NCBI RefSeq assembly: GCF_032854445.1 | Contig: NC_088300.1 | Span: forward strand, 66,376,984 to 66,440,983 | Direction: 5' to 3' | DNA length: 64,000 nt | Source: Liolophura sinensis | Lineage: Eukaryota; Mollusca; Polyplacophora; Chitonida; Chitonidae | Shown here: piece by piece, positions 22,759 through 37,700 of the stretch | How the letters are laid out: every line of letters begins with the position of its first letter | Position numbering within the stretch: the stretch's first letter is position 1 | Program-made: the position numbers and the translations under genes | Notes under the pieces: generated by a model | Seen by the model: the letters and a program-made list of their open reading frames with translations, nothing else | What the model was told of the DNA's origin: nothing | The model's database searches: none

Positions 22759-25700
22759 CTGGAAGAATTAAAAAATGTGACCTTAGTATTACACGCATTA
22801 CTATTAAGACACACAACTTCAATGATTAAATGATTGCTTTGTGTACCATATTTTACAAACATTTTCCTCATAAAACCGGAAAAAATTCAAACTAGAATAT
22901 GCTAGCTGTGACACAAGTCTTCTGTGGCTTGTGCAATTTCTACCTGGCGAAACTCTTGTGACAACATACAGTGAACAGGTGTGTCACCACGGATTAGTAA
23001 ATGCCCTTGCAACAGACTCAGCATTTTCCACGGGCCCCTGAAGACTTATTGAAACCAATAAAACAAGCATTCTGGAAGTACTGTATTAACCCTAATGGTT
23101 TCAACCAAGAAAATAATAGCTGTCTCTGCTAGTTCAAATTTGACACAACCTAATGATGTATGTACAAGTAGGCCTAGTGATAAGAAAGCAAAAACTGTTG
23201 AGTTACCTGTGGTGACCCAGCCAGCGACACAGGCACGGGAATGGTGATGTACTGCTGAGAACCTGGGCAATAACACAAGTGCCGCACATGTTTCATAAAC
23301 AATATTATATTATATATAATGTCATATTATAATTGTAGGTTAAAACATGGCATTTAAGCTTAATTTTTTTACACCTGTTTAGATACAGACACATTTCCTT
23401 TGCAGGATAAAGTTTTCCTCTGAAGTAAAACATGATTTTTCCGATGATATAGGATCGGTTTATGGTTTATTTCAATTCAGGGCTTGAAAGCTGACTTACA
23501 CATCTGACTTATGTCTACAGGCCGGGACAGATTGAACAGACATGAATAAATCACATTAGCATACAGTAGGGAAAATGGACAAAAATGAGCCGTAAACTAC
23601 CCTTATCCCATATGCTATACTTTTAACATTTGTAAGTTATGATTATAATGATGGCCAAACAACATAACTATTAGCACTAGTGGGCTTCTGCAGCCTGAAA
23701 AGCTCTCTAAAATCCCTTTCAAACCAAAAGTAAATGCTTTTAATATAATACTATGCTTAGATTTCTTACCAGCTTGTTGTTCTGGTTGGGCTAATGATAA
23801 TGCTGTGGCAGGCTGTTGAAAATTAAATATAGATCCATCAGGCAGAGTGGCTGTAGTGGGCGTAGCATACACGACCCCCTGAGGGGTCTGGTACATGACA
23901 ATTCCTGGGGTCATGGCTGGATTACTGTTAGTTGTGGGTACACCAGTACCCCCTTGAACACAACACGAAGACAGTAACTAGTTTTACCACTAATATCTAC
24001 ATGTATTTATTTATTTATCTGATCAATTGGCATTTTACACCGAGCTCAAGAATATTTCACTTATATGATGGTGGCCAGCATTGTGGTGGGTGGAAACCAG
24101 GCTGAGCCCAAGACCATCCGCAGGCCAATCAAATAAAACATGAAATACCTACAAGTAATTAATGCCCATTTGCATGAGTTTGTAATGAACCAGGCATATG
24201 TTTAACCATGTAGCACTTATTAATCTGATTTGTTTTAAATGCTGTACTCAAGAATATTTCCATTAATCAAGAACAGTCAGTTTTATGGGTGGAGGAATCC
24301 ATTCTTTTCCTGTGAAAACCACCAGCACTTTCGTATTTATCTGATAAACTTCCCGAGTTAAAGCCACAGCCTAACATATCTGAACTGTTCCGTGAGATAC
24401 AGTTCCGGCAGCACAAATCCCACTTCTCAATGTGGGCTTTCTTCAAAATGACAGAAGTGACTCATGAACACTAACGTAAATCTCCCCCTAAAGCATGATT
24501 TCGCCTTATATGAATTTCATGCTTAATTTCTCATAATCTACAAATCAGCTTCAGTGAGAACAATGTTTAAAATACCTTGAAAGTGAACTACAAAGTAATT
24601 TGACTACAGTAAACAAAGTATTGAATTAACCTTTACACTGAAGTTATAGACCAAGGGAGGTAACTCTTCTTATTTACTGGTACGATAATGTCCCAAGCCA
24701 TTCATATAAAGCATCTTACTTCCTGTCTCATAATCTGTTTCGCTGAATTTTGTGTTTTTGTTATAAGTTTGGTACCCAATCATACAAACTTACCTTGAAG
24801 AATGTTAACATTTGATGAGATGGAAGTCCCCAGGTTTGACAGCGACTGCCCTGTATCCGTGGTTACAGTGTTTTGCTGTAAAGCGCCGCCTGTACAGAAG
24901 TGTGAATCTTGATTACTATCAAGGGGAAATACTTAAGCACATCAATATTCTTGATTTTCAGAAGACATTGGTCTGTCAGCATATACAAATAGGATTTTAT
25001 TTATTTTATTTCTTTGACTGGTGGTTTACTCAAGAATATTTCCCTTATATGACGGCGGCCAGCACTACGGTGGGAGAAAACCAGGCACAGCCCTGGGAAA
25101 ACCCACAACCATCCGCAGGTTGCTGGAAGACACCATGGTTTTGAAAGCATGGTATGACTAAACTTACAAAAAGTATTATTATTTACACAGGCTACTTATT
25201 TATTTGACCCTTCTGAAGAATTAAATACATATATAAATACACCTCTATAAATGTATAACTAATATATCGAGGGTATTACACAGTGAAGGTTGAATATCAT
25301 GTATATTTTCTGAGTGAGAGGTGAAACTGATAAAACTGATTAAACTTGTATTATAACGTGCCTTCGCTGAGCTTGGATTGGAACAAAATGTTTTGACAAA
25401 ATGTAGAAACAAAAGTGATATCACTTCTATCAGTGAAGGAAATCCTGACATTTCACCTTTATATAAAATAACAAAGTCTGATGGTTTACAAATTCATATC
25501 AAGTTTTTTTCTTTAGTCTAATTTTTTTTCTTTGCAGTAGCACAACCTCTTTATAATAGCTAACATACTTATCACATATTATAAAGTTTATTGCACTTTT
25601 TTACTAGAAACAATTTGTTCAAAGCGCCAGTTACCTTCCAGCTAGCCATAAGAAACCTTCCGTGTTGAACTTACCTTGTAGAGAGACAACTTGGTTAGGT

Positions 25701-28700
25701 GTAGGGATTCGATACAGCGTCTGCTGCTGAGGTTGGGAGATCTGCGAAGTATTCTGTTGTACAGGGATTGTGATGGGTGCACCTACAAGGCAACAAAAGT
25801 GAACTGAGTATTCTGTTGTACAGGGATTGTGATGGGTGCACCTACAAAGCAACAGAAGCGAACTGAGTATTCTGTTGTACAGGGATTGTGATGGATGCAC
25901 CGGCCAGGCAACAGAAGCGAACTGAGTATTCTGTTGTACAGGGATTGTGATGGGTGCACCGGCGAGGCAACAGAAGCGAACTGAGTATTCTGTTGTACAG
26001 GGATTGTGATGGATGCACCAGCGAGGCAACAGAAGCGAACTGGGTATTCTGTTGTACAGGGATTGTGATGGGTGCACCTACAAGGCAACAAAAGCGAACT
26101 GAGTATTCTGTTGTACAGGGATTGTGATGGGTGCACCGGCGAGGCAACAGAAGCGAACTGAGTATTCTGTTGTACAGGGATTGTAATGGGTGCACCTACA
26201 AGGCAACAAAAGCGAACTGAGTATTCTGTTGTACAGGGATTGTGATGGATGCACCGGCGAGGCAACAGAAGCGAACTGAGTATTCTGTTGTACCGGGATT
26301 GTGATGGCTGCACCAGTAAGATAACAAAATAAATTGAGTATTCTACTGAACAGGGATTGTAATGGGTTCACCAGATAGGTATCAAAGTAAACTGAGTATT
26401 CTATTGTACAGGGATTGTGACTGGTGCACCAGTAAGATAACAAAATAAACTGAGTAATCTATTGTACAGGGATCGTGATGGGTGCACCTACAAGGCAACA
26501 AAAGCGAAATGAGTATTCTGTTGTACTGGGATTGTGATGGCTGCACCAGTAAGATAACAAAATAAACTGAGTATTCTATTGTACAGGGAATGTGATGGGT
26601 GCACCTACAAGGCAACAAAAGCGAAATGAGTATTCTGTTGTACAGGGATTGTGACTGGTGCACCATTATTCTGAGTATTCTATTGAACAGGGATTGTCAT
26701 GGGTGCACCTGCAAAGCAACAGAAGCGAACTGAGTATTCTGTTGTACCGGGATTGTGACTGGTACACCATTATTCTGAGTATTCTATTGAACAGGGATTG
26801 TAATGGGTGCACCTGCAAGGCAACAGAAGCGAACTGACTATTCTGTTGTACAGGGATTGTAATGGGTTCACCAGATAGGTATCAAAGTAAACTGAGTATT
26901 CTGTTGTACAGGGATTGTGACTGGTGCACCATTATTCTGAGTATTCTATTGAACAGGGATTGTAATGGGTGCACCTGCAAAGCAACAGAAGCGAACTGAG
27001 TATTCTGTTGTACCGGGATTGTAACTGGTGCACCATTATTCTGAGTATTCTATTGAACAGGGATTGTAATGGGTGCACCTGCAAAGCAACAGAAGCGAAC
27101 TGAGTATTCTGTTGTACCGGGATTGTAACTGGTGCGCCATTATTCTGAGTATTCTATTGAACAGGGATTGTAATGGGTGCACCTGCAAGGCAACAGAAGC
27201 GAACTGACTATTCTGTTGTACAGAGATTGTAATGGGTTCACCAGATAGGTATCAAAGTAAACTGAGTATTCTATTGTACAGGGATTGTGACTGGTGCACC
27301 AGTAAGGTAAGAAATTGAGTATTATGTTGACTATCTAAAAGTTACATTAACATGTACTGTAAATTGCAGTGCATTCAATGGTCCATTAGTACTAGATAAG
27401 CCAAGGTAGAGACAAATGAGAAGGATATCCATAACTGAATTCATCTGATTGCTGTTTAATGTCATACTCAAGAATTTTTCATCTTTACAATGGCTGTCAG
27501 TTTCTTGGTTCGAGGAAACTCAAGTGCCAGAAGTAAATCACCCACCACTGGCAAATTACAAACAAACTTAATCACTTGTAATGTACATAGCATATTAGCA
27601 TATAAGGCAAGCAGCGTTTTACTTTATATATTGTAGTACCTTGTTGTATGATAGCTGTAATGCCCCCTGTTGGAAGCTGCATCGACATATTCCCAGATTT
27701 GGAGGACGCAGTGCTGGTGCTGACAGTGGACGCATTTGACAGGGTGTAGGAGCTAGCAGAGGACATGTAAGGTTGAGTGGAGGTGTAAGACTGACCCCCA
27801 GTGATCTGTACTGATACAGGCTGAGCAGTCTGCAGCTGGGTGGCTGTAGGCGTGATGGTCTGGGCCTGCATCAGCTGATGCTCCCCACCCCCAGTGCTGA
27901 TCATCTGACCCGGAATGGCTGTGTAGATCCCATGTTTAATGCCCTGCAATTCACCAGCCTGAAACAAGGGAGAAAACTCTGATTATTTTATGAAAAGCAT
28001 TTATTTTATATTTGACTTGTTTTTCAAGTCAAGAAATTTTCAAATAAAAAATGATCAATTTCATGGCTAGGGATCCCATGTTCAATGCCATATAATTCAT
28101 AAGCCTCAAACAAGGGAGACAATTATGTGATCTTCTTATGAAAAGTACATGTAATGCTTTGACTTATTTCATCGCTGTATAATGCCACACTTTAATAAAT
28201 TTTCAATTATATTTTATGGGGTGAGGCAACTGAAGTGACCAGGGTAAATCATCAGCCTTTGGCAACCTTAGCTACAGGAGAGTTGTGATTTACAGATACG
28301 CACACCATATATAGGTGGAACTGACTGCTGAAATGGTCACACAAGCCTTGCTAAGCTTTTATTGTCACCAACAGCTAACAAACAGTAAGAGACAGTATGC
28401 CCCTGCCAATGGCTAGGATTGAATCCCGACCCTTTATGAGCTAACAATTCAGCACTCCGCCACAATCAACTACCATGAAAACTGGGAAGTAAAATCTTTT
28501 TAGGTCACCAGTAACAGCAAAATTGAAAAGGCACTGACAGTTTCACTTTATACATCCTTCAACAGTGAATTGTTCTAAGCTTTCAATAAACAGGAGTATC
28601 CGGACTGTTGTTTGAACATTTCTCACTATGGACAGTGAGTTGTTGATGACATCTGAGCAGATAACAACATATCAAATGCAGGAAAGCCTAAAAATATACA

Positions 28701-31700
28701 CTGTGATATCACATAAACAGTCGGATAGCCCATTCGGGTCAGGCACTCCATGAACTGAATTCACGGAATTCTTCTATTTTTCAACCTTGTTCATTTCCCA
28801 TGTGTTCTTTTATGCATCACACAATCAGGTCTCATAAGAATTGGGTTGCTTATACCAGATTTATGAGCTTATTATCAGGTATATATTTATTTGATTTTTT
28901 TTGACTGGTGTTTTACGCCGTACTCAAGAATATTTCACTTCTACGACAGCGACCACATTGGTGAGAGAATCCTGGGTCATTACGCTGCCCTAGTGCGCTA
29001 ACCAACTGAGCCACGGAGGCCCCACAAGGTATATATGTGACAAACAGATAGCCCTGTTCACCTATAGAATACACATTGCAGTAGATTTATTTATTTATTT
29101 ATTTAATTGGTGTTTTACTCCCTCCTACTCAAGAACATTTCACTAATACCACTTATGATGAGAGACCTACAGACTTTACATGGATTTCTTCATAGTCAAC
29201 TAAAAAGTTGGTTTGGGACTACAAGTATTTCAGCTGTGAAAGGTTTACTTATCTGCTGAACTGTCATGATAAACAAATTATGGGTCCCAAATATCATAAA
29301 TCATAAATTTAAGATCACAAATTTATCCCATATAAATATTCTTATCAATATTTCTTCAACTTTTGTGCATGTTTAAGGGTAAACTTTAATGTAATATATC
29401 CACCATAATCCTTACAACATAACAGTTTTACAGAAAATGTAATCTTTGGCCTCACAAGATATTCTTAAAACAACACATTGAAGATTATAAAAAATGAAAA
29501 CTTTGCTTATAAGAAGGGCAACTTGCAAATAAATTTTATATTTATGTAACTCGTATGTAATTTGATTATGGGGATATCATCAGCCAACTTATTGGTGTCA
29601 TTACAGGGCTAACAAAATTTTATCACTCTAGACAGACAAAGTTTACATGTAATGTAATCTGTAATATATACCTCCAGCAATACTGTATAAACAGGCTTTC
29701 AGCATGAAGAATGACATCACCTAGGCCTATAGCTAGGTGACCCAAGTGGGTGGGGGACACCCACCAGGCCCAACCCAGCAGTAAACAACCATTCTGCAAG
29801 TATTGCTTTCACTTTACGTTCTTTTATTTGTTTCCCTTCATTCTGTTACTGTCGTGTAAGTATAGCTACTTGTTTGTCATGAAGACCTTTACCGATAAAA
29901 ACTGATACAATTTCACTGAAAATAAATAAATCACCGTCCAACTGAAATTTGATCTTTAACTTGTCATTTTGAAGCCACATACTACTTTTCAATTCAATAT
30001 ATCACACTTTTCTGAAAGAAAGTCTGGAAAACTGTCCAAGAGGACAAAAACACACAACAATTTTATCTGCACTGGACATATGCAGACAGAAATTCAGACT
30101 TGATAAGCAATTCATCCTGGTGAAGTTTCAGTTCAATATGGTGAACCATTATGAAAAACGGTCCAGAAAGCAGTCTTATGCTGGACGAACATCACCTGTC
30201 TCCCCAATCCCCCTTCATACCAGCAGAGGACTAATACTAAGCTGTTGTAATCATGTACTGCCTAATAAGAAAATGAAAAACATTCTGAGTAGTCTTCACT
30301 TGAAATCTTGTGCAGCATCTAATAATTCGGCCTTATCTGGACCAATGCCTTTTGTGGTTGCATTAATGGAAATATTTAGGGTGTTTCATAGTCCTAGAAC
30401 TGTACCCTTTCATGTGTTCACCCCCATACCCCCCCCCCCCCCCCCCCACTTCCTTCCTCACCTCCCTTTCCCTCCAACCTACCAACTCTAAAGAAGCCCT
30501 GTAACTAGGTAGAGCATAAGTAATGAGTACCAGTAGTATGCATTACCCCTGGAGATAAGAGAAGAAGCTACAGTCTTCCATCAGCAGGCCCTCCAGGAAT
30601 TTGGCCTTAGCTGTTCTACTTCTGTCCCAAGTAGGGGGCGTCAGAAAAGGGCAAGGAGCCAAAAGAGGATCTAGGTCCTGGAGGAGGGCCTCCTGAACAA
30701 GTCCACTGACTAGACAAGGCCAGGGAGAGAGGCCAGACCTTAAAGGTCTTACCCCCTACCCTCTTCTCCCAGGTCCTCTGCAGCCAGAATCACTTATCTA
30801 GTCCCTGATTTAACCGCAGTAACAGCTGTTTCAACTTCTGGTATGCTACCCCAATATTCCCCTGTGAGTATAAGAGCAGTGAAAGGTTCTAGGTATATCT
30901 ACATGGGAAGTAGAAAAATGGGCTGGCCCAGGGAAGCTTGTTTTCACATTTGGGTTGTGCATCTTTTCCTGGCCAATGTTTCATCCTTAGCAGATCCCAT
31001 CTACAAGTCAACTCCCCATAGTAAACATGTAGGTGTGTATCTATATATAACTTGTGAGGAGCGAAAAGTTTACCTGCTAAGAGAGCTCTTGCTTAAACTG
31101 GGTCGAAAAGTACAATTTTCTGTCACAGACAAATATCATAGATGCAAGTTTAGCTTAATTCTTTGCATCTTTTGACAAGCAACGTTTCTGTAGACCACAC
31201 TGATACAAAATGCAAAATAACAGAAGCAGAATCTATTACCCAAGTCAGAGCAACTGGTAATTACATTTTTTCCCCGGTCTCTTACATGATTATACCGTTG
31301 CTTGTGCTCTTGACTAAAAACTGAGTGATACTAACTCATGCACTTTTTCTTTAACATGTTTTTGTTTTTTGGGGGTTTTTTGGGGTTTTTTTTTTTCTAA
31401 CGGATGTTGCCACAAGGTGGCATTTACCATAAGCGATTCAATTAGCAATATGAGTCAAAGTAATTTTTTCAATAAAATGTTTATAACATAATTAGAAAAT
31501 TAAAAATCATGAAATATCTATCAGGTAAACACTGATTTCCTTGACCAACATGTATAAGTCTTTCTTGTCATGTACAGAACAAGAAAATGTCTGTCACATC
31601 CTCCGTAATTAAAGAAATCTTTGCCCAAAGTTCCACCACATTTCAGTTCTATCGTGTAGGCATATGGTTAAGTGCATGCTGATGAAGTAGTTACAAGGTA

Positions 31701-34700
31701 CTTGCAATGTGCTATACATACAGGAAAACTACTGCTTTTTTTCCCGACTACAGTTAAACTGAATGCTCAGCCTCAACTAATGACGTTTTTGGGGAGTTGA
31801 TCCAATCAGCACCAAATCTTATTTTTGGTTAAGTTTAAACCACCTACATCACCACAAATCAGAGCAAATAACCTCCATTTACACTGAATGAAAAGGTAAT
31901 AAAAAGAAGGCTCAAGAGAAAAAAAAAAAACAGGGGAATGGAGTTTGAATGAAAGATTGTAGAACTGTTGGTATTCCAGAGTATATGGCTTCGGGAAATA
32001 AAATATTGGCTGCCAATATCCAAAGGATGTATGAAGGTATAAATACCACATATTAATAACAGAATGTTGACCTGGGATGAATTCCATACACAGAACAGTA
32101 AGCAAAAAATATAATAAAGTCTGGGTAGGCCAACAGGTCAAAAGGGCTAACCGGGATATTTTAATCTCTACGAAGTGACAGTTATTTGAAATATGGTTGA
32201 GTTCCCTATTGGTTTTTGCAACATAAACAGACCACTGCCAGCTGCCATGTACATTCTGATGGAGAGAGAAAGAAGGGAAGAACACATATGTGGTTAGGAG
32301 CTATAGATGGGAGAGAGGGAGAGGTAGTGAAACCCTGCAGGGTAATGAGCTCAAGACATGATGACTGGGTACCATCAGTTGAGTATTATATACTATCTAC
32401 ATATGGAGAACTGCCACAGAGAGGCAAGCTGGTGATAAACAGTGATCTGATTACTTCTGCATCATCCCTGCTGGCCTGCACCCCTATCCTCATCCCCACC
32501 CCCACCCCTTATAAGGCCCACACCTCCATATGTACACTGGTCCTGGAGAACCCAGATGGTGGCTCTGCTTGATCAGCCAGCCTCTGTAACCTTCCCTGAA
32601 ACCTACTACATCTGCATCATCTTCAGCACCAACATGCACAAGGGACTCTTGTGTGTATTTGAGAGCTGGAGAGGGTGTGGGGAAAGAGGTGTGGGGGCAG
32701 GGGGTGGCTTTTTAATGCCGTCTTCAGAAAAACCTGCTAATATGAAAGGTGCCCTTGGTTGATCACACTGCCCACATGTTTTTCCATACTAACTTCATTA
32801 AGAAATATTCACATTTTGGGAGAAACCATCAAAGTCTTCAAAAAAATACTGAATTGCTTCCTATCCAATATGTACATATATTTTATATGAGATACATGTT
32901 CAGATTAATTGATGCCTGACGGGAGGTTACTCCTCGGTAAATTGCTACAAACGAACAGACATTTAAGTTATTTTCTTTTTCGGGAAGAGAAAGTAGTTTC
33001 CATCCATATCTGCATGCTTAGGTTATCTTATGTTAACCTAAATTAACATAATTCTTTTAATTTATTTGCTTGGTGTTTAATTCCAAACCCAAGACTACAA
33101 TGTATTTCCCTTTTAAGCTGGGTAGAGGAATGGGCTGAGGAAAGCCTTTCACCAGGTATAAGCTTTGTGCTCAGCTAAGGCAGCCACAACCAGATTCAAG
33201 CTCGAAGTCACTGGCCAGAGTATGATCAACTGCAGCAAGAAGAGTAATCCCGCACATTTAGATTTATCCTATTCAAGTAGAATTTAGAGGCATGAATGCT
33301 GCCCCTCAAATATTAACAATGGAATTCAGAAAGTGCACATGTACTACTATATGATCCCACCCTTAATATGTAACCTTTATGCATGGGGCCAGCATGGTTC
33401 TGAACTTGGTCTGAAAGGCCACAAAAGAAACATCCACACAACATTTAGCAAAAATCGGACAATATTTCAAGCAGTTATGTCACACAAACCAAAAACCAAT
33501 AAGAATCTTAGAATTCATCAAACAGGCAAAACTTGTGCATGGAACGTGTCAATTCTTATACTTTCATGTGAGCTAGTACACAACAATTTATCAAAACTGG
33601 ACAATACTTATGGTATTATCACTGTATGGAAGCCAAAGTGTGACCAACAGACAGACAGACAGAAGGATGGATCCTCACTGTGAACTCTGAACTGCGAGAA
33701 AATACAACATATAATCCTACATATATAGTAAAGTACATATCAGCTGTTACATATGTGATTAGATGAGAATAATCCAGTATAACACTTACTTATATCAACA
33801 AGACTGTTTGATTCCGAAAAATGACTTCAAAATGTTAGCAACGATATGCAGCTGCTGCAAGTATTATTTTCAAGGAGAGAATTTCAATTTTATTATCAAA
33901 CCTCCTATCAACACATTTATTCTATACAATGCCATTTTACAAGGCACCTGAAGATACAGGTAATTTTCAAAAATTTAAGAATATTTTAATATTAAATTTA
34001 ACACACCTGTTTCACACCTGAAGACAGCTAAAACATATAAAGCAACAGCTGAACTCTGTAAAATCTGAGGTAAATTCAAAGTCTCTAAATGATGACCCAT
34101 TAACACATAGTCTGTATAAAATTTAAATGGCAGACACAAACAAAAATCACCCCACCCATCCACCCACCTCTAAAAGAAAGAGCAGAAAAACAACAGCAGG
34201 TTTTTACAGAAAACAAGAAATAGTGTACACGTAACTGAAACAGTTTGGAACCAAAATCTTTCACACCCCTTGTTTACTTTGTCTGAAATAGATGTATACT
34301 TCATTTACAGCAGCGTAAACATTTCTTCAAGGATCGTGTGGGAGTGGTGAAAGTCACAGAAAAACAGCTTCGCCAGACACAGATACATGAAGGTCTGCAA
34401 AGTTTTGACACTGAGAGATGAGTGGGCTCATGTGGCCGAACTATGAATGGCCTCCAGTCTAGGATGATATAACAGGACATTTGGATAGAGAATCTACACA
34501 ACAGGTTGAACAATTATCAACAATATCTTGGAGTATTAATGACATATGGTTTTATTTTACTGGCTAATTAACACCTATGGCACTAATGCTTCAGCTCTCA
34601 ACAGATAATGACATTTGGTGCTGCAAATGTTGGCCACACTTTAACGGCCATTAAGTGATAATGCGATCGATTCTCCATACTGCCACACCTGGATCACTTC

Positions 34701-37700
34701 TATATATGGTCAAAAACCTTGAGGAACTACTTTTCCTCTTTGTGGCCTCCCTGCTAGAGAGGCAGGTGAATGAGATGAGCCCACTCTATGCAAGCCACAT
34801 TAAGCCATATATCATGCATTCTCCATCACAACAATGTATCAGCTTTCACTGATTGACACAGCTGTTTGTAGAAAATGTCAACTATCTCAGCTGTGATAGT
34901 AAACATTAAAATGTCAAATGGTACCAATAAAACAAACCTACACATTGTAGTAAAAGACTGTAGTTGACTGAAGACCAAGAATGAAATTGTATCTTTTGTC
35001 AACAAATTGTTCCAAAATGTCACTTCAAAACAAAAGGTAATTTTCCATGTTTTTAAGAAGTATGTAATTAGTAGATTATATACGGATTCAGACATTAGCT
35101 AATCAAATCACTGGATATTTACATGCCAGAATGCATCAATTGGTGAATGCAAGAATTCTTGTAGCTTTCAAGTCAGCAGGACAACTTCCAACATTTGGTA
35201 CATGCTTTTATCAGGATAACATTCTGCTTGATGGTTCTGTATATGAAATAAACAGTAATTAAATTTAAGCGTTGCTGTTTTACTTCTTACAAAAAAATAA
35301 AAACTCATATTATTACATCTGGGTCTTTTTTTGCGGGGGGGGGGGGGGGGGAGTTACAATTTTAGATGCAAATGCATGTAAATTTTTGAAAATCGCACAT
35401 ATTTCCAGTAGCACATCATCGTACCATCCAAACAAACCTCAAAATGCCTTTCTAAGATGTATATGGATCATTTATCACAACTGATTTGCCTGTCTTTCAC
35501 AAAATGTTGTCAGTAATGGCCTTGCTAGGACGACTCCATCAAGCAAATGACCTTTTGATGAAAATCTCTGCATCTGATTTCTATTCATCTAAATAGCTCT
35601 ATTTTATACATATTTTGCATCGATGGTTGAGACTTTCCATAAAGACCTTCATCAACGAAATGAATGCTGGGTGAGCTTGGTGCTCCCCAATCTGCCCCAA
35701 AACCTACCCACCCACACACAAATAAACTTGTTGACGACAGGGATTGGCTATTCACATGTAATTTCCAGGCTGACCAATGGGGCCTTTAAAAAAAAAAAAA
35801 TAAGTACTTTCAAGTCACTTTTATAAAACATCTTAAACGGCATATTAAGTAACGAAAAAGGACTGTTTGATGTATCCCTTAAAAACCTGACTATACATAC
35901 ATACATACTTACAAACATGTACATACACAAAACCTTTGGTACATGCTCCGTGGGTAATCTGCTAGGTAAGAAGAATTTAAAGATAACCACAAAATTCCAG
36001 TTGCTGTGCACTCAGGCCCACTTTACAGTGAATGGACCATGTTAAAAGATATGATGTTCAAAATTTGTCTAACCAAACAACTGGCAGACAAAGAGAGTGG
36101 CTTACATACAGCTTTGGGAAATTACATGCATAGATCTGACACCCAATTGCATTCCCCTACATCAATCTCTACATCATTATTTCGTCCTATTTAACTCCCA
36201 GCACTGACCTGAAGTAGTTGATGCACCAGTGATGTCCTATGTCTCACCAACATATTTGTTTCTTTCCTGATCAGTATTAGAGATCCCCCCAGTCATATTC
36301 TTGTGCATTTTTATTTCGAACAGTTCTTAATTTGTTACAGCGGTGTCAGTAAGTCATTTCAAATCATACCTGACAGATAATTTTAACTTCTGACTACACT
36401 CTGATAAAATAATACTGATTATTCATCTCGTTGTCAAACCAAAATTACACACTACGTCTTCTGTCTAACTACCCTAATTCTTCAAACCATCTTCCACCTC
36501 TGCAACCAATAGTTTGAAAACATTCTGGGAGAACTATGGAGTGTAGAGAAATAATTTGCACAGTTTTATGACGCTTGCCTTCTTAATGACACAAACCAAC
36601 AGTCTTCAGCATCATTCTCATAATTGTGTGCATAAATTCCACTGAAAAAAATAGTGCTTATCTGACTGAAAAGGTTGAAGATTTACATACAAGTATATAC
36701 ACAGAATCAATATTCATTATACATGGCTTTTAAAGATCCCTGTTTCTATGACATGTTCTTATCCACCAAGTAATATTACATCATACTATTTAATACAAAT
36801 GGGGTACTACAAATAAAGTGAGTCCATGATCAACAACATCTGAAGCCTATTCCTGACAGTAACAAAAAAAAAAAAATAAAATGGTTAAGTCATTCAGATA
36901 TCCCAAGAAATTATGAACAAAAGTGAACAATATTCCCAAATCTGACACAAAGTCATTCTCAAACTTATGATTATTTACTTTTGAATGTTTCAAGATGCAT
37001 GTACATGCCATACTTCCTGAAATTATGATTGTCAAGTGCCCTAGTGCTGCCACGTCATATTCTTAGTCACCCCTGCTCTGTCACATTTTGATGATTAAGA
37101 TTTGTCAAATCACAAAATGTTTCTTGTAATCCTTATTCACTAAATTAGTTTATGTGGCGTGTTCTTTTTAAGTTATAAAAATGGGCTTAATGACAAGGAT
37201 TCATGAGTTCTCCACAGTCAACAGGTACTCTCGGCATGCAAGCACACACCCTTTCTTACATCCAGAAATTCATTGAGTAATGGCCGAAAATATGTGTACC
37301 AGGCATAGCAGCAAGAAGACAGCTAATACACATCATTTAAGAGGAGTGTTAATGGAAGCACATTAGATTTCTTATTAATTCTCAACAATTTTTCCACACC
37401 TATTTCCAAAAGATTCTTTTTACAGACTATGTGTTCTGTTGGTAAAACTGAGAAATTAGGACAATATAAATAATCTGCTTTTCTTTCTGTTCACACAGTT
37501 TTCAAGTTTTTCCCACTCTGACCCTTGATTAACACAGTTAGAGAGAATAAAGTCTGAAATTTGATGCCAAAAATGTAAAAAATATTTACATTTATTCCAT
37601 GAATAAATCCTATTTGAAAACTGCACAGAAAGTCACACTTAATGACCTTTATTTGCCTCTAACAAAGTACTTCGCACTTGTGGGCATGAATTTCTTGGTC

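Noticed and set aside
22536-22871. 111-codon minus-strand frame over the last SRF exon
   Set aside because: It reads the terminal exon in the wrong frame. The phase-0 junction after exon 7 gives VLQISQTGDATTTIG and a stop at 22672 instead.
25631-26666. Several 94-176-codon overlapping minus-strand frames
   Set aside because: They are three-frame readings of the 59-bp tandem array; only 25675-25782 is supported as an exon.
25748-27326. CRISPR-like direct repeat array
   Set aside because: Units are contiguous without unique spacers, the host is an animal, and the repeat derives from an SRF exon boundary.
30120-30491. 123-codon plus-strand frame in SRF intron 2
   Set aside because: Its proline run is a poly-C tract, and no start or splice context supports it.
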